Assembly: GCF_024305175.1 (NCBI RefSeq)
Contig: NZ_JAMWYY010000003.1
Coordinates: forward strand, 52,629 to 116,628
DNA from: Flavobacterium sp.
GTDB lineage: Bacteria; Bacteroidota; Bacteroidia; Flavobacteriales; Flavobacteriaceae
Length of the DNA: 64,000 nt
Direction of reading: 5' to 3'
Both the position numbers and the translations under genes were made by a program. Positions 37,109 through 46,903 of this stretch are shown one piece after another. Position 1 is the first letter of the stretch. Each line of letters opens with the position of its first letter. The notes under the pieces are model-generated. The model saw only the letters and a program-made list of their open reading frames with translations, did not search any database and was not told the DNA's origin.

Positions 37109-40100
37109 ATGAAAATAATTTCATTGGATAAGGGCTGCTTTGCCTTTATTTTAGGGCTTTTGCTGTGGTGCAGCCACATGCATGCCAACTATATTGACCG
37201 TAGTGTAATTATATCCTTTTGGCAGTCAACTATCACCGGGACTGTAACCGACAGTGGAGGTCCGCTGCCCGGAGTGAACATTTATCTAAAAGATGGCACC
37301 TCCGCTACCGTATCGGACGAAAAAGGGAACTTCAGCATTACTGCTTCAATCGGCGATACACTCGTATTCTCCTTTATGGGTATGAAAAACGTAGAGCAGG
37401 TTATTACCTCACAGTCCATCGATGTCGTGATGCAGGAAGATGCCGCACAACTGGCAGAGGTAGTGATCAATGCAGGATATTACAGCGTAAAGGACAAGGA
37501 GCGAACCGGAAGCATTTCGCGTATTACCGCAAAGGACATTGAAAAGCAGCCCGTCGCAAATCCCCTTGCAACGCTCCAGGGCCGCATGCCGGGTGTGGAT
37601 GTTGTGCAGAATACCGGCGTGCCGGGCGGAGGATTTAGCATAAAGATCCGGGGAAGGAACAGCCTCCGTACAGGCGGTAATGACCCACTGTACATTGTGG
37701 ACGGAATGCCGTTCACTGCGGACAATGTAAGCTCAGAATCGGCTTATCAGGGCATCCTGCCATTTGGCGGCTCAAGCCCGCTGAACGGGCTAAGCCCCAA
37801 CGATATCGAAAGCATAGAGATACTCAAGGATGCAGATGCCACAGCCATTTATGGCTCTCGCGGAGCCAATGGAGTGGTACTGATAACTACTAAAAAAGGG
37901 CGTGCTGAAAAAACGACTTTTTCAGTCAATGCCTATACGGGTGTTTCAAGCGTCTCCCGGTTTATGAAGCTCATGAATACAACGCAGTATCTGGATATGC
38001 GCAGGCAGGCGTTCATCAACGACGGTTTCACGGAAATCCCTGAATGGGCTTACGATGTCAATGGCACATGGGATCAAAATCGCAATACTGATTGGCAGGA
38101 AGAGCTTATTGGCGGGACAGCGGTCACACAAAACATCGAGGCAGGTATTTCAGGGGGCAGTGAGTCGACACGTTACCTGGTGCGCGGGACTACTTACAAA
38201 GAGGGAACCGTTTTTCCCGGAGACTTCAGTTTTCGGAAATCCGCATTGCACCTAAACGTTAATCATCGTTCAGCAGATCAGCGTTTCGGCCTTAACCTGT
38301 CTGCCAATTATGTAGCCTCCAAAAGCGACCTGCCGGGCACCGACCTTACCTATAAAGCCAGTATCCTTTCTCCCAACGCACCGGAATTGTATAACGCTGA
38401 AGGCGGTTTGAACTGGGAAAACTCCACTTGGGAAAATCCTCTGGCGGCATTAAATCAGGATTACCTCGCAAGCAATAACAGCCTGACGGCGGGTGCAAGT
38501 CTAAGCTATAGGCTTATCGATGGCCTGGAAGCTAAGGCGCTGATGGGATATGCGGACAATCGGTTGGAAGAGAAACGCCTTTCGCCAAATACTTATATAT
38601 GACCCTGCATGGGGATATACAACTGCGGTTTCCAATGCCTTCAGGAGCCTGGTCAGCCAGCGCTCTTGGAACTTCGAGCCACAGCTGGAATTCACCAGGC
38701 GCTTAGGGCCCGGTGACTTGCAGGTCCTTGGCGGTCTGACTTTTCAGGAACGTACCGCACATGCGCTGCAATTAAGCGGGACAGGATTCGCGAACAATAA
38801 TTTGATCGATAACCTGTCCGCCGCAACAACTGTTTATATATTGGCCGACAGCGAAGTGCTCTACCGCTATAATGCGATATTCGGGAGGCTAAACTACAAT
38901 ATTGATGGGAAATACATCCTTAACCTGACAGGTCGCAGGGACGGTTCCAGCAGGTTCGGCCCAGGGAAAAGATTTGCAAATTTTGGCGCTGTAGGGGGAG
39001 CCTGGATCTTTAGCAAAGAGAAAATATTTGCAGATATGCAAACGGCGCTGAGTTTTGGAAAGCTTCGGGGAAGTTACGGTACTACCGGAAGTGATCAGAT
39101 AGGCGACTATCAGTATCTCAGCACTTATCAGGCTACAGGAGTACCTTATCAGGGGGTTGTTGGGCTTCAGCCGGTACGCCTGTTTAATCCCGATTTCAGC
39201 TGGGAGACAAATAAGAAACTTGAATTTGCAGTAGAACTCGGCTTCCTGAAAGACCGCCTGTATTTGACCGCTGCCCATTACAGGAACCGCTCTTCCAGTC
39301 AGTTGGTCGGTATTCCATTACCGACGATGACAGGATTTCCTTCCATCCAGGCTAACCTTGATGCCACGGTCCAGAATACAGGATGGGAATTTGATTTTAG
39401 AACTATAATTCTTGATACCGGGAAATGGAACTGGACGGCATCGGCAAATGTTACTTTCGCCCGCAACAAGCTTTTGCGATATGATGGGCTGGAAAGCTCG
39501 ACCTACGCAGAGCAGTATATAATTGGCCAGCCGCTGGATATTGTAAAAGTGTACCATAACACAGGGGTCGACCAGCAAACGGGTCTATACACGTTCCAGG
39601 ACTATAATGGAGATGGGCAGATCACCTGGCCCGAAGACAGCCAGAAAATCGTAAGCCTGACACCGGACTATTATGGAGGTTTACAAAACAGCCTGTCTTA
39701 TAAGAACTGGAGCCTTGATTTTCTTTTGCAGTTCGTAAAACAGCAGGGGTATAATCATTTTAATACTGGTGCGATTCCGGGGCTTCCTGATAACCAGCCG
39801 GCAGCGGTAGTTTCCGCTTGGCAATCTGGGTCACCTTCGGATATCCAGCTTTACACGGCAGGGTACAATAATGAGGCGCTTGACGCATTTTACAACTTCA
39901 TTGGAAGTGATGGTGTCATATCCGATGCCTCTTTCCTGCGCCTTAAAAATCTATCGATCTCCTATACCCTGCCAAAAGAATGGTTACCCTCCACCTCTTG
40001 CAGGTTATATTTTCAGGGACAAAACCTGCTGACACTGACAAAGTTTAAAGGTGCGGATCCTGAGAACCAGACCCGCGGAAGCCTTCCTCCCCTGAGGACG

Positions 40101-40136
40101 CTGAGTTTTGGCGTTCAAATCGATTTCCAACCTTAA
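37109..40136 (+). pseudogene. susC: SusC/RagA-family TonB-dependent receptor, interrupted by a frameshift near 38593-38600
   Basis: ITGTVTDSGGPLPGVNIYLKDG carboxypeptidase-like domain, plug GRMPGVDVVQNTGVPGGGFSIKIRGRNSL; ORFs 37109-38602 and 38550-40136 are collinear halves in different frames. Confidence 0.88.
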
Positions 40137-40147
40137 TTTAAACAATA

Positions 40148-41554
40148 ATGAAAAGATATAATCTATTGGGGCTTGTAACACAAATACGCTACACTCTTTA
40201 CGGAGCGGCTGTTATCGTTGCTTGTACCGCATGTGAAAATTTCGTGGACATTCCGGGGCCCGCTGCAGAATTACCTGCGAATGTCGTTTATGAGGATGTG
40301 GCAACAGCCGATGCTGCCCTTGCGCATATCTACTCCTCGCTGCAAAGTAAGGCCTTAGTCACTGGCAGTGGTTCGGGAATGGGCATACTGATGGGCGCTT
40401 ACAGCGATGAGCTTATCAGCTATAGTAATTACGGCCTGCCGGAAGAGAAGTTCTTTACAAATAACCTTCAGGCAAACGATGCGACTGTCGCCTCCATTTG
40501 GGCCGATTCATACAACCTGGTCTATGCTTCGAATGCGATACTGGAAGGTACTCAGGCATCGCAAACACTACAGCAGGATGATAAGGACCGCTTGCAGGGC
40601 GAAGCGCTCTTCCTAAGGTCTTATATCTACAGTTATCTGGTGCAGCTCTTTGGTGATATCCCCTATGTGACCACTACCGATTATACCGTAAATATGTCTC
40701 TTGCCAAACTACCGGTTGCCGTAATCTATAGCCGGCTAATTGATGATTTGGCAGCAGCAGAAGGATTGCTGGGCGAAAGTTATACCGGTAACGGGCGCGT
40801 TCGCCCTAATAAGTACACAGCTGCAGCGCTTCTGGCAAGGGTGTGCTTAAACGCTGGTGAATATGAGCTTGCATCGGAAAAAGCCTCCCAGGTCATTAAC
40901 AATACCGCGCTCTTCAGTCTTAGTGCCGACCTCAACGAGGTATTTCTGATTGATAGCCCAGGCACGATCTGGCAACTGATGCCGGCGGCTGCCAATCTTA
41001 ATACGCTGGAAGGCCAGAATTATATATTCAGTAGCGGGCCTCCGAGCACGCGCGCGCTGAGCCAGTCTCTCATTGATTCTTTTGAGCCCGGCGATCTGAG
41101 GCTGGTGCATTGGGTAGGGTCTGTAACAGAAGGTGGGGAACAATGGTATTATCCCTTTAAGTATAAGCAGAGCGAGCCGACAGAGGCTTCCCTGGAATAT
41201 TCGGTACAGCTCAGGCTGGAAGAAATGTATCTGGTACGCGCTGAAGCACGTATACGGACCGGTGACCTTATAGGGGCGAAAGAAGATCTCAATGCCATAC
41301 GCGAACGTGCGGGACTCGACCCTACTGATGCAGACGGCACGACAAGTCTGCTGGATGCCATCTTGCAGGAGCGACGGGTAGAGCTTTTCAGTGAGCTGGG
41401 ACACAGGTTTTTTGACCTTAAGCGCCTGGGCGCCGCCAATGCAGTATTGTCGATGCAGAAACCGGGCTGGAATGAATTTGATATAAGTCTCCCCTTGCCG
41501 GAAAGGGAGCTACGGCTTAATCCAAATCTTTTGCCTCAAAACACAGGTTATTAA
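40148..41554 (+). CDS. susD: SusD/RagB-family lipoprotein
   Basis: ACTACENFVDIP lipobox; RLQGEALFLRSYIYSYLVQLFGDIPYVT; C-terminal EERRVELFSELGHRFFDLKRLG-like. Confidence 0.95.
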   Translation: MKRYNLLGLVTQIRYTLYGAAVIVACTACENFVDIPGPAAELPANVVYEDVATADAALAHIYSSLQSKALVTGSGSGMGILMGAYSDELISYSNYGLPEEKFFTNNLQANDATVASIWADSYNLVYASNAILEGTQASQTLQQDDKDRLQGEALFLRSYIYSYLVQLFGDIPYVTTTDYTVNMSLAKLPVAVIYSRLIDDLAAAEGLLGESYTGNGRVRPNKYTAAALLARVCLNAGEYELASEKASQVINNTALFSLSADLNEVFLIDSPGTIWQLMPAAANLNTLEGQNYIFSSGPPSTRALSQSLIDSFEPGDLRLVHWVGSVTEGGEQWYYPFKYKQSEPTEASLEYSVQLRLEEMYLVRAEARIRTGDLIGAKEDLNAIRERAGLDPTDADGTTSLLDAILQERRVELFSELGHRFFDLKRLGAANAVLSMQKPGWNEFDISLPLPERELRLNPNLLPQNTGY

Positions 41555-41615
41555 TAGCTGGCCCCGGGCTATTTGAGTTAGTATGGTCCGGGGCTTTACC
41601 AAAAGAAAATGATAC

Positions 41616-44168
41616 ATGAGACTTATATTTATTTTTTTATGCTTTTTTATGCTTTTTATGGAAGCCCATGCGCAAAAGCGTGTGATTGTGGAAGAAGATT
41701 ATCGGCAATGGGAAACTTTGTCTTTAGCAGGAGTATCTCATGATGGACAGTGGGTGGCCTACAGGAAGGGCAAAGTTGCCGGGGATACGCTATTTATCTG
41801 TAATACCAAAACAGCATCCCTTAAGGCATATCCGGAAGCGTATAGGGCAGTCTTCTCGGGCAATGACCGATATGTGTCAATTATTAGTAGTACTAATGTA
41901 CTATTATTGGAATTAGGCACAGGCAGGGAGATGACTATTGAAAAGGTAAATTTCTTAGGATTTTCAAATAGCAGTGGCACTGCAGTGCTGCATGATCAGG
42001 CAAAGAGCTCGCTTATTATCGTTAATACGAATACACTGTCCGTAAAAGACATTAAAAATGTAACGGCTGCCGCCCTAAGCCCAAAAAGAGATTTTGCAGC
42101 TCTTGTCAAAAAAGAAAAAGACCATCAGAGCGTCGTGATACAGAATCTGGATAATTTTTCGGTCACCACCATAGTTGCTGAAGGAGCCAGATATAGCCAG
42201 CTGAAGTGGAATACTCCGGGAAGGGCAATAGCATTTTACGCTATAGGAAATGATAGTAAAAATCAATACGAAATTATAGCTGTTACACGACATGGAAAAA
42301 ACTGGAAGACCAGGAACTTAAAGGACGTCGGGCCTGAGAATGGGCAGATGCTCATAAGGCCTTCACAATTAGCCATAAGCGATGATGGCAACACTGTATT
42401 TCATTATATGCAAAGGGAAGCGGGGGATAATGCAATTCCGGTGCTGCAAAATAAACCGTCGGTGCTTAATAGCCCTTCGGAAAAACTGCGGAAGACGGGT
42501 GCCTCCAACAGCACTTCGAACACCTTTTGGTTCGCCTGGGATCTTTCAAAAGGAAAAAATACCGCTGTTGAAACGGAAGATTATCCTAATGCAGTACTTA
42601 CCGGCGATAAAAGCCATGCGCTTGTTTTTAAGGAAGACAACTATCTTCCCCAACATAAGTATATTGATGAGTACATAGATATTAAATTGCTTTGTATCAG
42701 GACTGGGGAAATAAAAACATTCCTGGATAAGCAGGTGTACCACCCCGAACAAACATTGGTCTCCCCTGCCGGTGGCTATATTGCTTATTTTAGGGATCGT
42801 CAATGGTATGTTTATGACATTAAAAAGGATAAGCACAAATGTATTAGCAATGGTATTCCTTACCCCGTTTATAAAACCGAATACGACCTGCCCGGCTCCT
42901 TACCGCCATACGGTTGCGGCGGGTGGTCAGAAGATGATAGCGAATTTTACATTTATGACTGTTACGATATATGGACGGTTAATCCGGTCACGGGTAAAAC
43001 CTTCAGGATGACAACCGGCAGGGAGGCGGGCATCCAGAACCGTATATATGATGATGGGCTTATATCCAGCAGTTCCGGAAGGATATTCGGGTTTGCTGCA
43101 AAGATTGTGGATACTCCCCTTCTGATAAAAACCATTAATACACAAAACCTTGATGAGGGATTAGAAATTTGGGATAATCCAAATGGCCTGCGAAAGCTCA
43201 TTAATACGGACAGGCATCTTTTTAGCATCAAGGGATTTGATGATGCCTCCGGTTGGCTTTTTTTTGAATCTGATTTTGATCAGCCGCCGGTTCTTAAGGT
43301 GTTGTACAGAAATGGTAAGACAGCTGTTCTCGCAACATCTAACCCACAACAGGAAAATTTCTTATGGGGCAAATCGGAACTCATTCATTATAAAGCTAAC
43401 GGAAAGGAATTAAAAGGCGCGCTGTTTTTTCCTGCTGATTACGATCCGGACAGAAAATACCCGATGGTGGTGAATATTTATGAGCGGTTAAGCCACACGC
43501 TGAATTTATACATACCGCCTGATAGGGGTTCCGACAATGGCATAAACATTACGCATCTCACAGCTAAGGGATATTTTGTGCTCTGCCCTGATATCTACTA
43601 TACTTTAAATGAGGTAGGCCGGTCGTCTTTGGAATGCGTGACGGCCAGCGTTGAAGCTGCAACACAAAAATATAATATCGATTCGGCTAACATAGCATTG
43701 AACGGTCATTCTTTTGGCGGCTACCAGGCATCATACATAATGGGAAAAACCGATATATTCAGCACCGCAATTATCGGGGCAGCCATAACTGACCTGCGAA
43801 GCTTTTATCTGTCTTTTAATGGGTCAGGATACCCTAATATGGATTTGTTTTATAGCTACCAGTTCAGGTTTTCCGAAGCTTTTGATTCCGAAGGCCTCCT
43901 GGAAAATTCTCCCCTTGAGCATATCAGGAATGTCAAAGCACCACTCTTGCTTTGGACTTCCGATACTGACCCTGTTGTTGACTATAGCCAAACCATCATG
44001 TTTTATAATGCATTATGGAAACTTGGCAAGCCATGTTCTTTGTTAGTGTATCCCGGAGAGGAACACTCACTCATGGAGCGCACAAATCAGGTAGACCTTA
44101 GCCAACGGATGTTAGAGTGGCTTGATTACAAGCTAAAAGGAAGTCCTAAACCTAAATGGGCTAATTGA
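41616..44168 (+). CDS. S9-family (prolyl oligopeptidase/DPP-like) serine peptidase
   Basis: Beta-propeller N-terminus; IALNGHSFGGYQASYIMGKTDIF (GxSxGG); Asp and His: SDTDPVV, GEEHSL. Confidence 0.93.
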   Translation: MRLIFIFLCFFMLFMEAHAQKRVIVEEDYRQWETLSLAGVSHDGQWVAYRKGKVAGDTLFICNTKTASLKAYPEAYRAVFSGNDRYVSIISSTNVLLLELGTGREMTIEKVNFLGFSNSSGTAVLHDQAKSSLIIVNTNTLSVKDIKNVTAAALSPKRDFAALVKKEKDHQSVVIQNLDNFSVTTIVAEGARYSQLKWNTPGRAIAFYAIGNDSKNQYEIIAVTRHGKNWKTRNLKDVGPENGQMLIRPSQLAISDDGNTVFHYMQREAGDNAIPVLQNKPSVLNSPSEKLRKTGASNSTSNTFWFAWDLSKGKNTAVETEDYPNAVLTGDKSHALVFKEDNYLPQHKYIDEYIDIKLLCIRTGEIKTFLDKQVYHPEQTLVSPAGGYIAYFRDRQWYVYDIKKDKHKCISNGIPYPVYKTEYDLPGSLPPYGCGGWSEDDSEFYIYDCYDIWTVNPVTGKTFRMTTGREAGIQNRIYDDGLISSSSGRIFGFAAKIVDTPLLIKTINTQNLDEGLEIWDNPNGLRKLINTDRHLFSIKGFDDASGWLFFESDFDQPPVLKVLYRNGKTAVLATSNPQQENFLWGKSELIHYKANGKELKGALFFPADYDPDRKYPMVVNIYERLSHTLNLYIPPDRGSDNGINITHLTAKGYFVLCPDIYYTLNEVGRSSLECVTASVEAATQKYNIDSANIALNGHSFGGYQASYIMGKTDIFSTAIIGAAITDLRSFYLSFNGSGYPNMDLFYSYQFRFSEAFDSEGLLENSPLEHIRNVKAPLLLWTSDTDPVVDYSQTIMFYNALWKLGKPCSLLVYPGEEHSLMERTNQVDLSQRMLEWLDYKLKGSPKPKWAN

Positions 44169-44180
44169 GTTAATAAATAG

Positions 44181-44210
44181 GAAAGGTGCCTTTCGGCACC
44201 TTTCAACTTT
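44181..44210. terminator. Bidirectional terminator
   Basis: gaaaggtgcc tttc ggcacctttc. Confidence 0.75.
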
Positions 44211-44490
44211 AATTTAAAGGCATTCGTAATGTCTTATCGCAGATGTTCACTGCAGGATTACTTTTGCCTTTCGCTACATGTGAAGTACCTTCGTACGTCG
44301 CGGTACACAACGGGCCTGACGGCCTGAAATCGCATTGTACCGGCACCTCACATGGCTCGCCCGGAAGGTTTATCCATCCGGTCTCAGGAACCATTGCAGT
44401 GGCTTCTGCTCTTTCAAAGGCAAAAGCGCCCATAACTGCTGCCATTACCGCAAAAGCCGGCATGACCCTTTTTGCAAAAATTGTTTTCAT
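44209..44490 (-). CDS. Small secreted Cys-containing protein (DUF6520-like)
   Basis: Signal MKTIFAKRVMPAFAVMAAVMGAFAFERAEA; four downstream Cys plus C-terminal CDKTLRM. Confidence 0.65.
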   Translation of the reverse strand: MKTIFAKRVMPAFAVMAAVMGAFAFERAEATAMVPETGWINLPGEPCEVPVQCDFRPSGPLCTATYEGTSHVAKGKSNPAVNICDKTLRMPLN

Positions 44491-44564
44491 AAAATAAAAA
44501 TTTAAAAGTTGGATCTACTCTGTTACAGGTTTTCGATCATCCCCTGATGCGGCCGTATTTCATT

Positions 44565-46073
44565 CTAATCCAGCAATTGGAATCTTTCCTTGTCAAGTTT
44601 ATAAAAGACTATATGGTGTTCTGTAAGGCCTACAAGAATATTTTGATATACCCTGAATGAGCGTATCTTTTCGTCCTTGTAATTATATAGGTAAAAGCTA
44701 AATTCGTAGGTCTGGTGCTTAAGGTCATACACGTCAATTATAGAGGCATCATCAAGCATATTTCCTTTTTCATAACGCCCCAATCTTTCGGATTTGACAA
44801 AGAGGTAACCGGCCGAACTGCAGCTATAATTGTTTATGATTAATGGCGGAGAGGCAATTGTCCTTACCCTGCCGCTATTTTCCCTTGCAATTGGGATTAC
44901 TGCCTGTGATATGGTATCTATCGTTTTACCCTTCACGGCATTTTTTAGCGTAAGATCGCAGCTCGAAAATTCATTGCGATAATAATATAAATACAATATC
45001 CTGTCTGATGCGGGATTGTAATGCAGCATTCCGTCAGTATCAAAAATTTCTCCTGACTGCCCCCTTAATAGCCCTTTGGCTATTTTTACAGAGCCTGTTT
45101 CTGCATCCAATACACCGACTGTGTGCTGATTGAGGGAATCAGCAATCACACTGAAAGCAAATTTTGTATCCCGGCAAGGCTCAAGTTGCTGAAAGGGATG
45201 TGTACCCTCCCAATACAGGTATGCCTGCCAGTCATCAAGGCTGCCTTTGAATATGGCTGGTTTGCCTGCATCTACCAGATAAAAATTTGATCCGTCAATC
45301 CTTACTTTTGGAGCGGTCAGGCGAAGCCTTGACGCATTCGGTAACTCTATTTTTGCAACGGAAAGCTGATCAGTATTTGTGTTGACCTCCAGGACATGGG
45401 ACGGTGCCGTGGTATTCCCCAAATAAATTTTACCATCACGTTCTCCGGCTATATAATAGGAATTATATTCTATCTCAAATCCCTTCCATAAACTTGTCGG
45501 GTCATGGGGATATCGTCTTATGAACGCATTATTACGATGGGTCTCTTGTTCCGAAAAATAATATAGCGAAATTACTGTCATTGTAGCTGCTATCCCTATT
45601 ATTGCCATAACAGAAAAAACTTTCCTCGGGTTATTGAGATATGCTGGCAACTGCACTTTAGGATATAAGAAGACTGCACCGATTGCCAGTAACAGGAATG
45701 CAAGATTAAAAACCAAATGCTCCCACCAACCCAGTTTTGAAAGTATGCCGCCACAGGAGCAGGGAATAAAAGAACTCCAGTTCAGTATTATGATTATATA
45801 TACAGTGAAGCTGCACATAAGGGCAAAAGCTATCAGCAATCCGTAAAACCTGAAGCTGTAGTGAAGCAAGCAGGCTGAGGCAACTATTTCAGTACCGATT
45901 ACAGCGATTGGGACTATTTCTGCAAATGCACTTAAAAGTGGTGATTTTGCTATTTCAATTATGAAATGTTCGTAATCCAGAAGTTTACTTACCGCAGCAT
46001 ATACAAAAAGCAGGATGTAAAGCCAACAGACCGTATCCACTATTAACCCCTTTACTTTTGGTGATGGTTTCAT
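44565..46073 (-). CDS. MauE/DoxX-like redox-associated membrane domain fused to a beta-propeller-like periplasmic domain
   Basis: VDTVCWLYILLFVYAAVSKLLDYEHFIIEIAKSPLL...WSSFIPCSCGGILSKLGWWEHLVFNLAFLLLA; C-terminal repeats; start chosen at MKPSPKVKG. Confidence 0.75.
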   Translation of the reverse strand: MKPSPKVKGLIVDTVCWLYILLFVYAAVSKLLDYEHFIIEIAKSPLLSAFAEIVPIAVIGTEIVASACLLHYSFRFYGLLIAFALMCSFTVYIIIILNWSSFIPCSCGGILSKLGWWEHLVFNLAFLLLAIGAVFLYPKVQLPAYLNNPRKVFSVMAIIGIAATMTVISLYYFSEQETHRNNAFIRRYPHDPTSLWKGFEIEYNSYYIAGERDGKIYLGNTTAPSHVLEVNTNTDQLSVAKIELPNASRLRLTAPKVRIDGSNFYLVDAGKPAIFKGSLDDWQAYLYWEGTHPFQQLEPCRDTKFAFSVIADSLNQHTVGVLDAETGSVKIAKGLLRGQSGEIFDTDGMLHYNPASDRILYLYYYRNEFSSCDLTLKNAVKGKTIDTISQAVIPIARENSGRVRTIASPPLIINNYSCSSAGYLFVKSERLGRYEKGNMLDDASIIDVYDLKHQTYEFSFYLYNYKDEKIRSFRVYQNILVGLTEHHIVFYKLDKERFQLLD

Positions 46074-46181
46074 TTGCTTCCATATAGTATATCCATTGGC
46101 TAAATTAATCTTGCTTGCGCCTTTCGCTGGTGCAAAAAAGTGCCTGAAAATTTCAAGAAACAATCCATTCCATAAATAAAA

Positions 46182-46210
46182 AAGGAAGTTACTTCGAACT
46201 TCCTTTTATC
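46182..46210 (-). terminator. Terminator-like hairpin
   Basis: aaggaagtt acttcg aacttcctt with flanking A/T tracts. Confidence 0.65.
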
Positions 46211-46214
46211 ATTG

Positions 46215-46532
46215 TCATTTCTTATTAGGATTGCTGAGCTGCAATAATTTTTCACTCAGCTCTACAAGGCCTGCCCGCTGTAGGCAATCGGTCCCCAATC
46301 CTTTCAATTCCGTTAGGGTTTCCTCAGACGCACTTGCAAATAGGAACAACTCCCCCTCGCCTTTTTTTGAAACCCCATGCTCTATAACCTGGTGCAGTAA
46401 AAGCACCGTTTTTCGCGAAATACGCAGGTCAATCTTAACGGCTTCATTCATCCCCGGGCTGCTCAAGATCGTATCGAACACCTGGGCCACTTCATTTGTT
46501 GTCAGCATACTTTTCAGATTAAAATTAGACAT
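46215..46532 (-). CDS. Hypothetical ICE-associated protein
   Basis: 105-aa ORF with own terminator. Confidence 0.6.
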   Translation of the reverse strand: MSNFNLKSMLTTNEVAQVFDTILSSPGMNEAVKIDLRISRKTVLLLHQVIEHGVSKKGEGELFLFASASEETLTELKGLGTDCLQRAGLVELSEKLLQLSNPNKK

Positions 46533-46620
46533 TCGTTTAGGTAAAAATACTACGTCTTTCCTAAATAAGCTTAATCATAATTTACCCTGAAAATCCCATC
46601 ATCAAATGAATTTTTTACAT

Positions 46621-46899
46621 AGTGGAACACCTTTGTACGAAACAGAAAGATCGAAGCGCAAAACCTTCGCGCTGCTCCAGGATTTGCCCTGGTATCGGTG
46701 AAAACGGATACCTCCGTAACACTGCGCCATCCACTTTCACAAGCTTATATCAACATTGAAAACTGCTGAAAATTCGGGTTGCTTCCAAAGATTGCCCTCC
46801 TTTGGTGCAATCGGCAAGATGAACGGTTGTATCACAACCGGATCTTGCCGCCCTTTCCTCGGGACTCGGGGGGCGGTTGCTCCCTGCATAATTTGCAGG
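46621..46899. other. Hairpin-dense intergenic region
   Basis: At least six consecutive stem-loops incl. cggcaagat-gaa-cggttgt-atc-acaaccg-g-atcttgccg (46812-46850). Confidence 0.6.
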
Positions 46900-46903
46900 A
46901 TAT

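Noticed and set aside
40847-41439. Minus-strand ORFs opposite susD
   Set aside because: Antisense shadow ORFs of a confident SusD gene.
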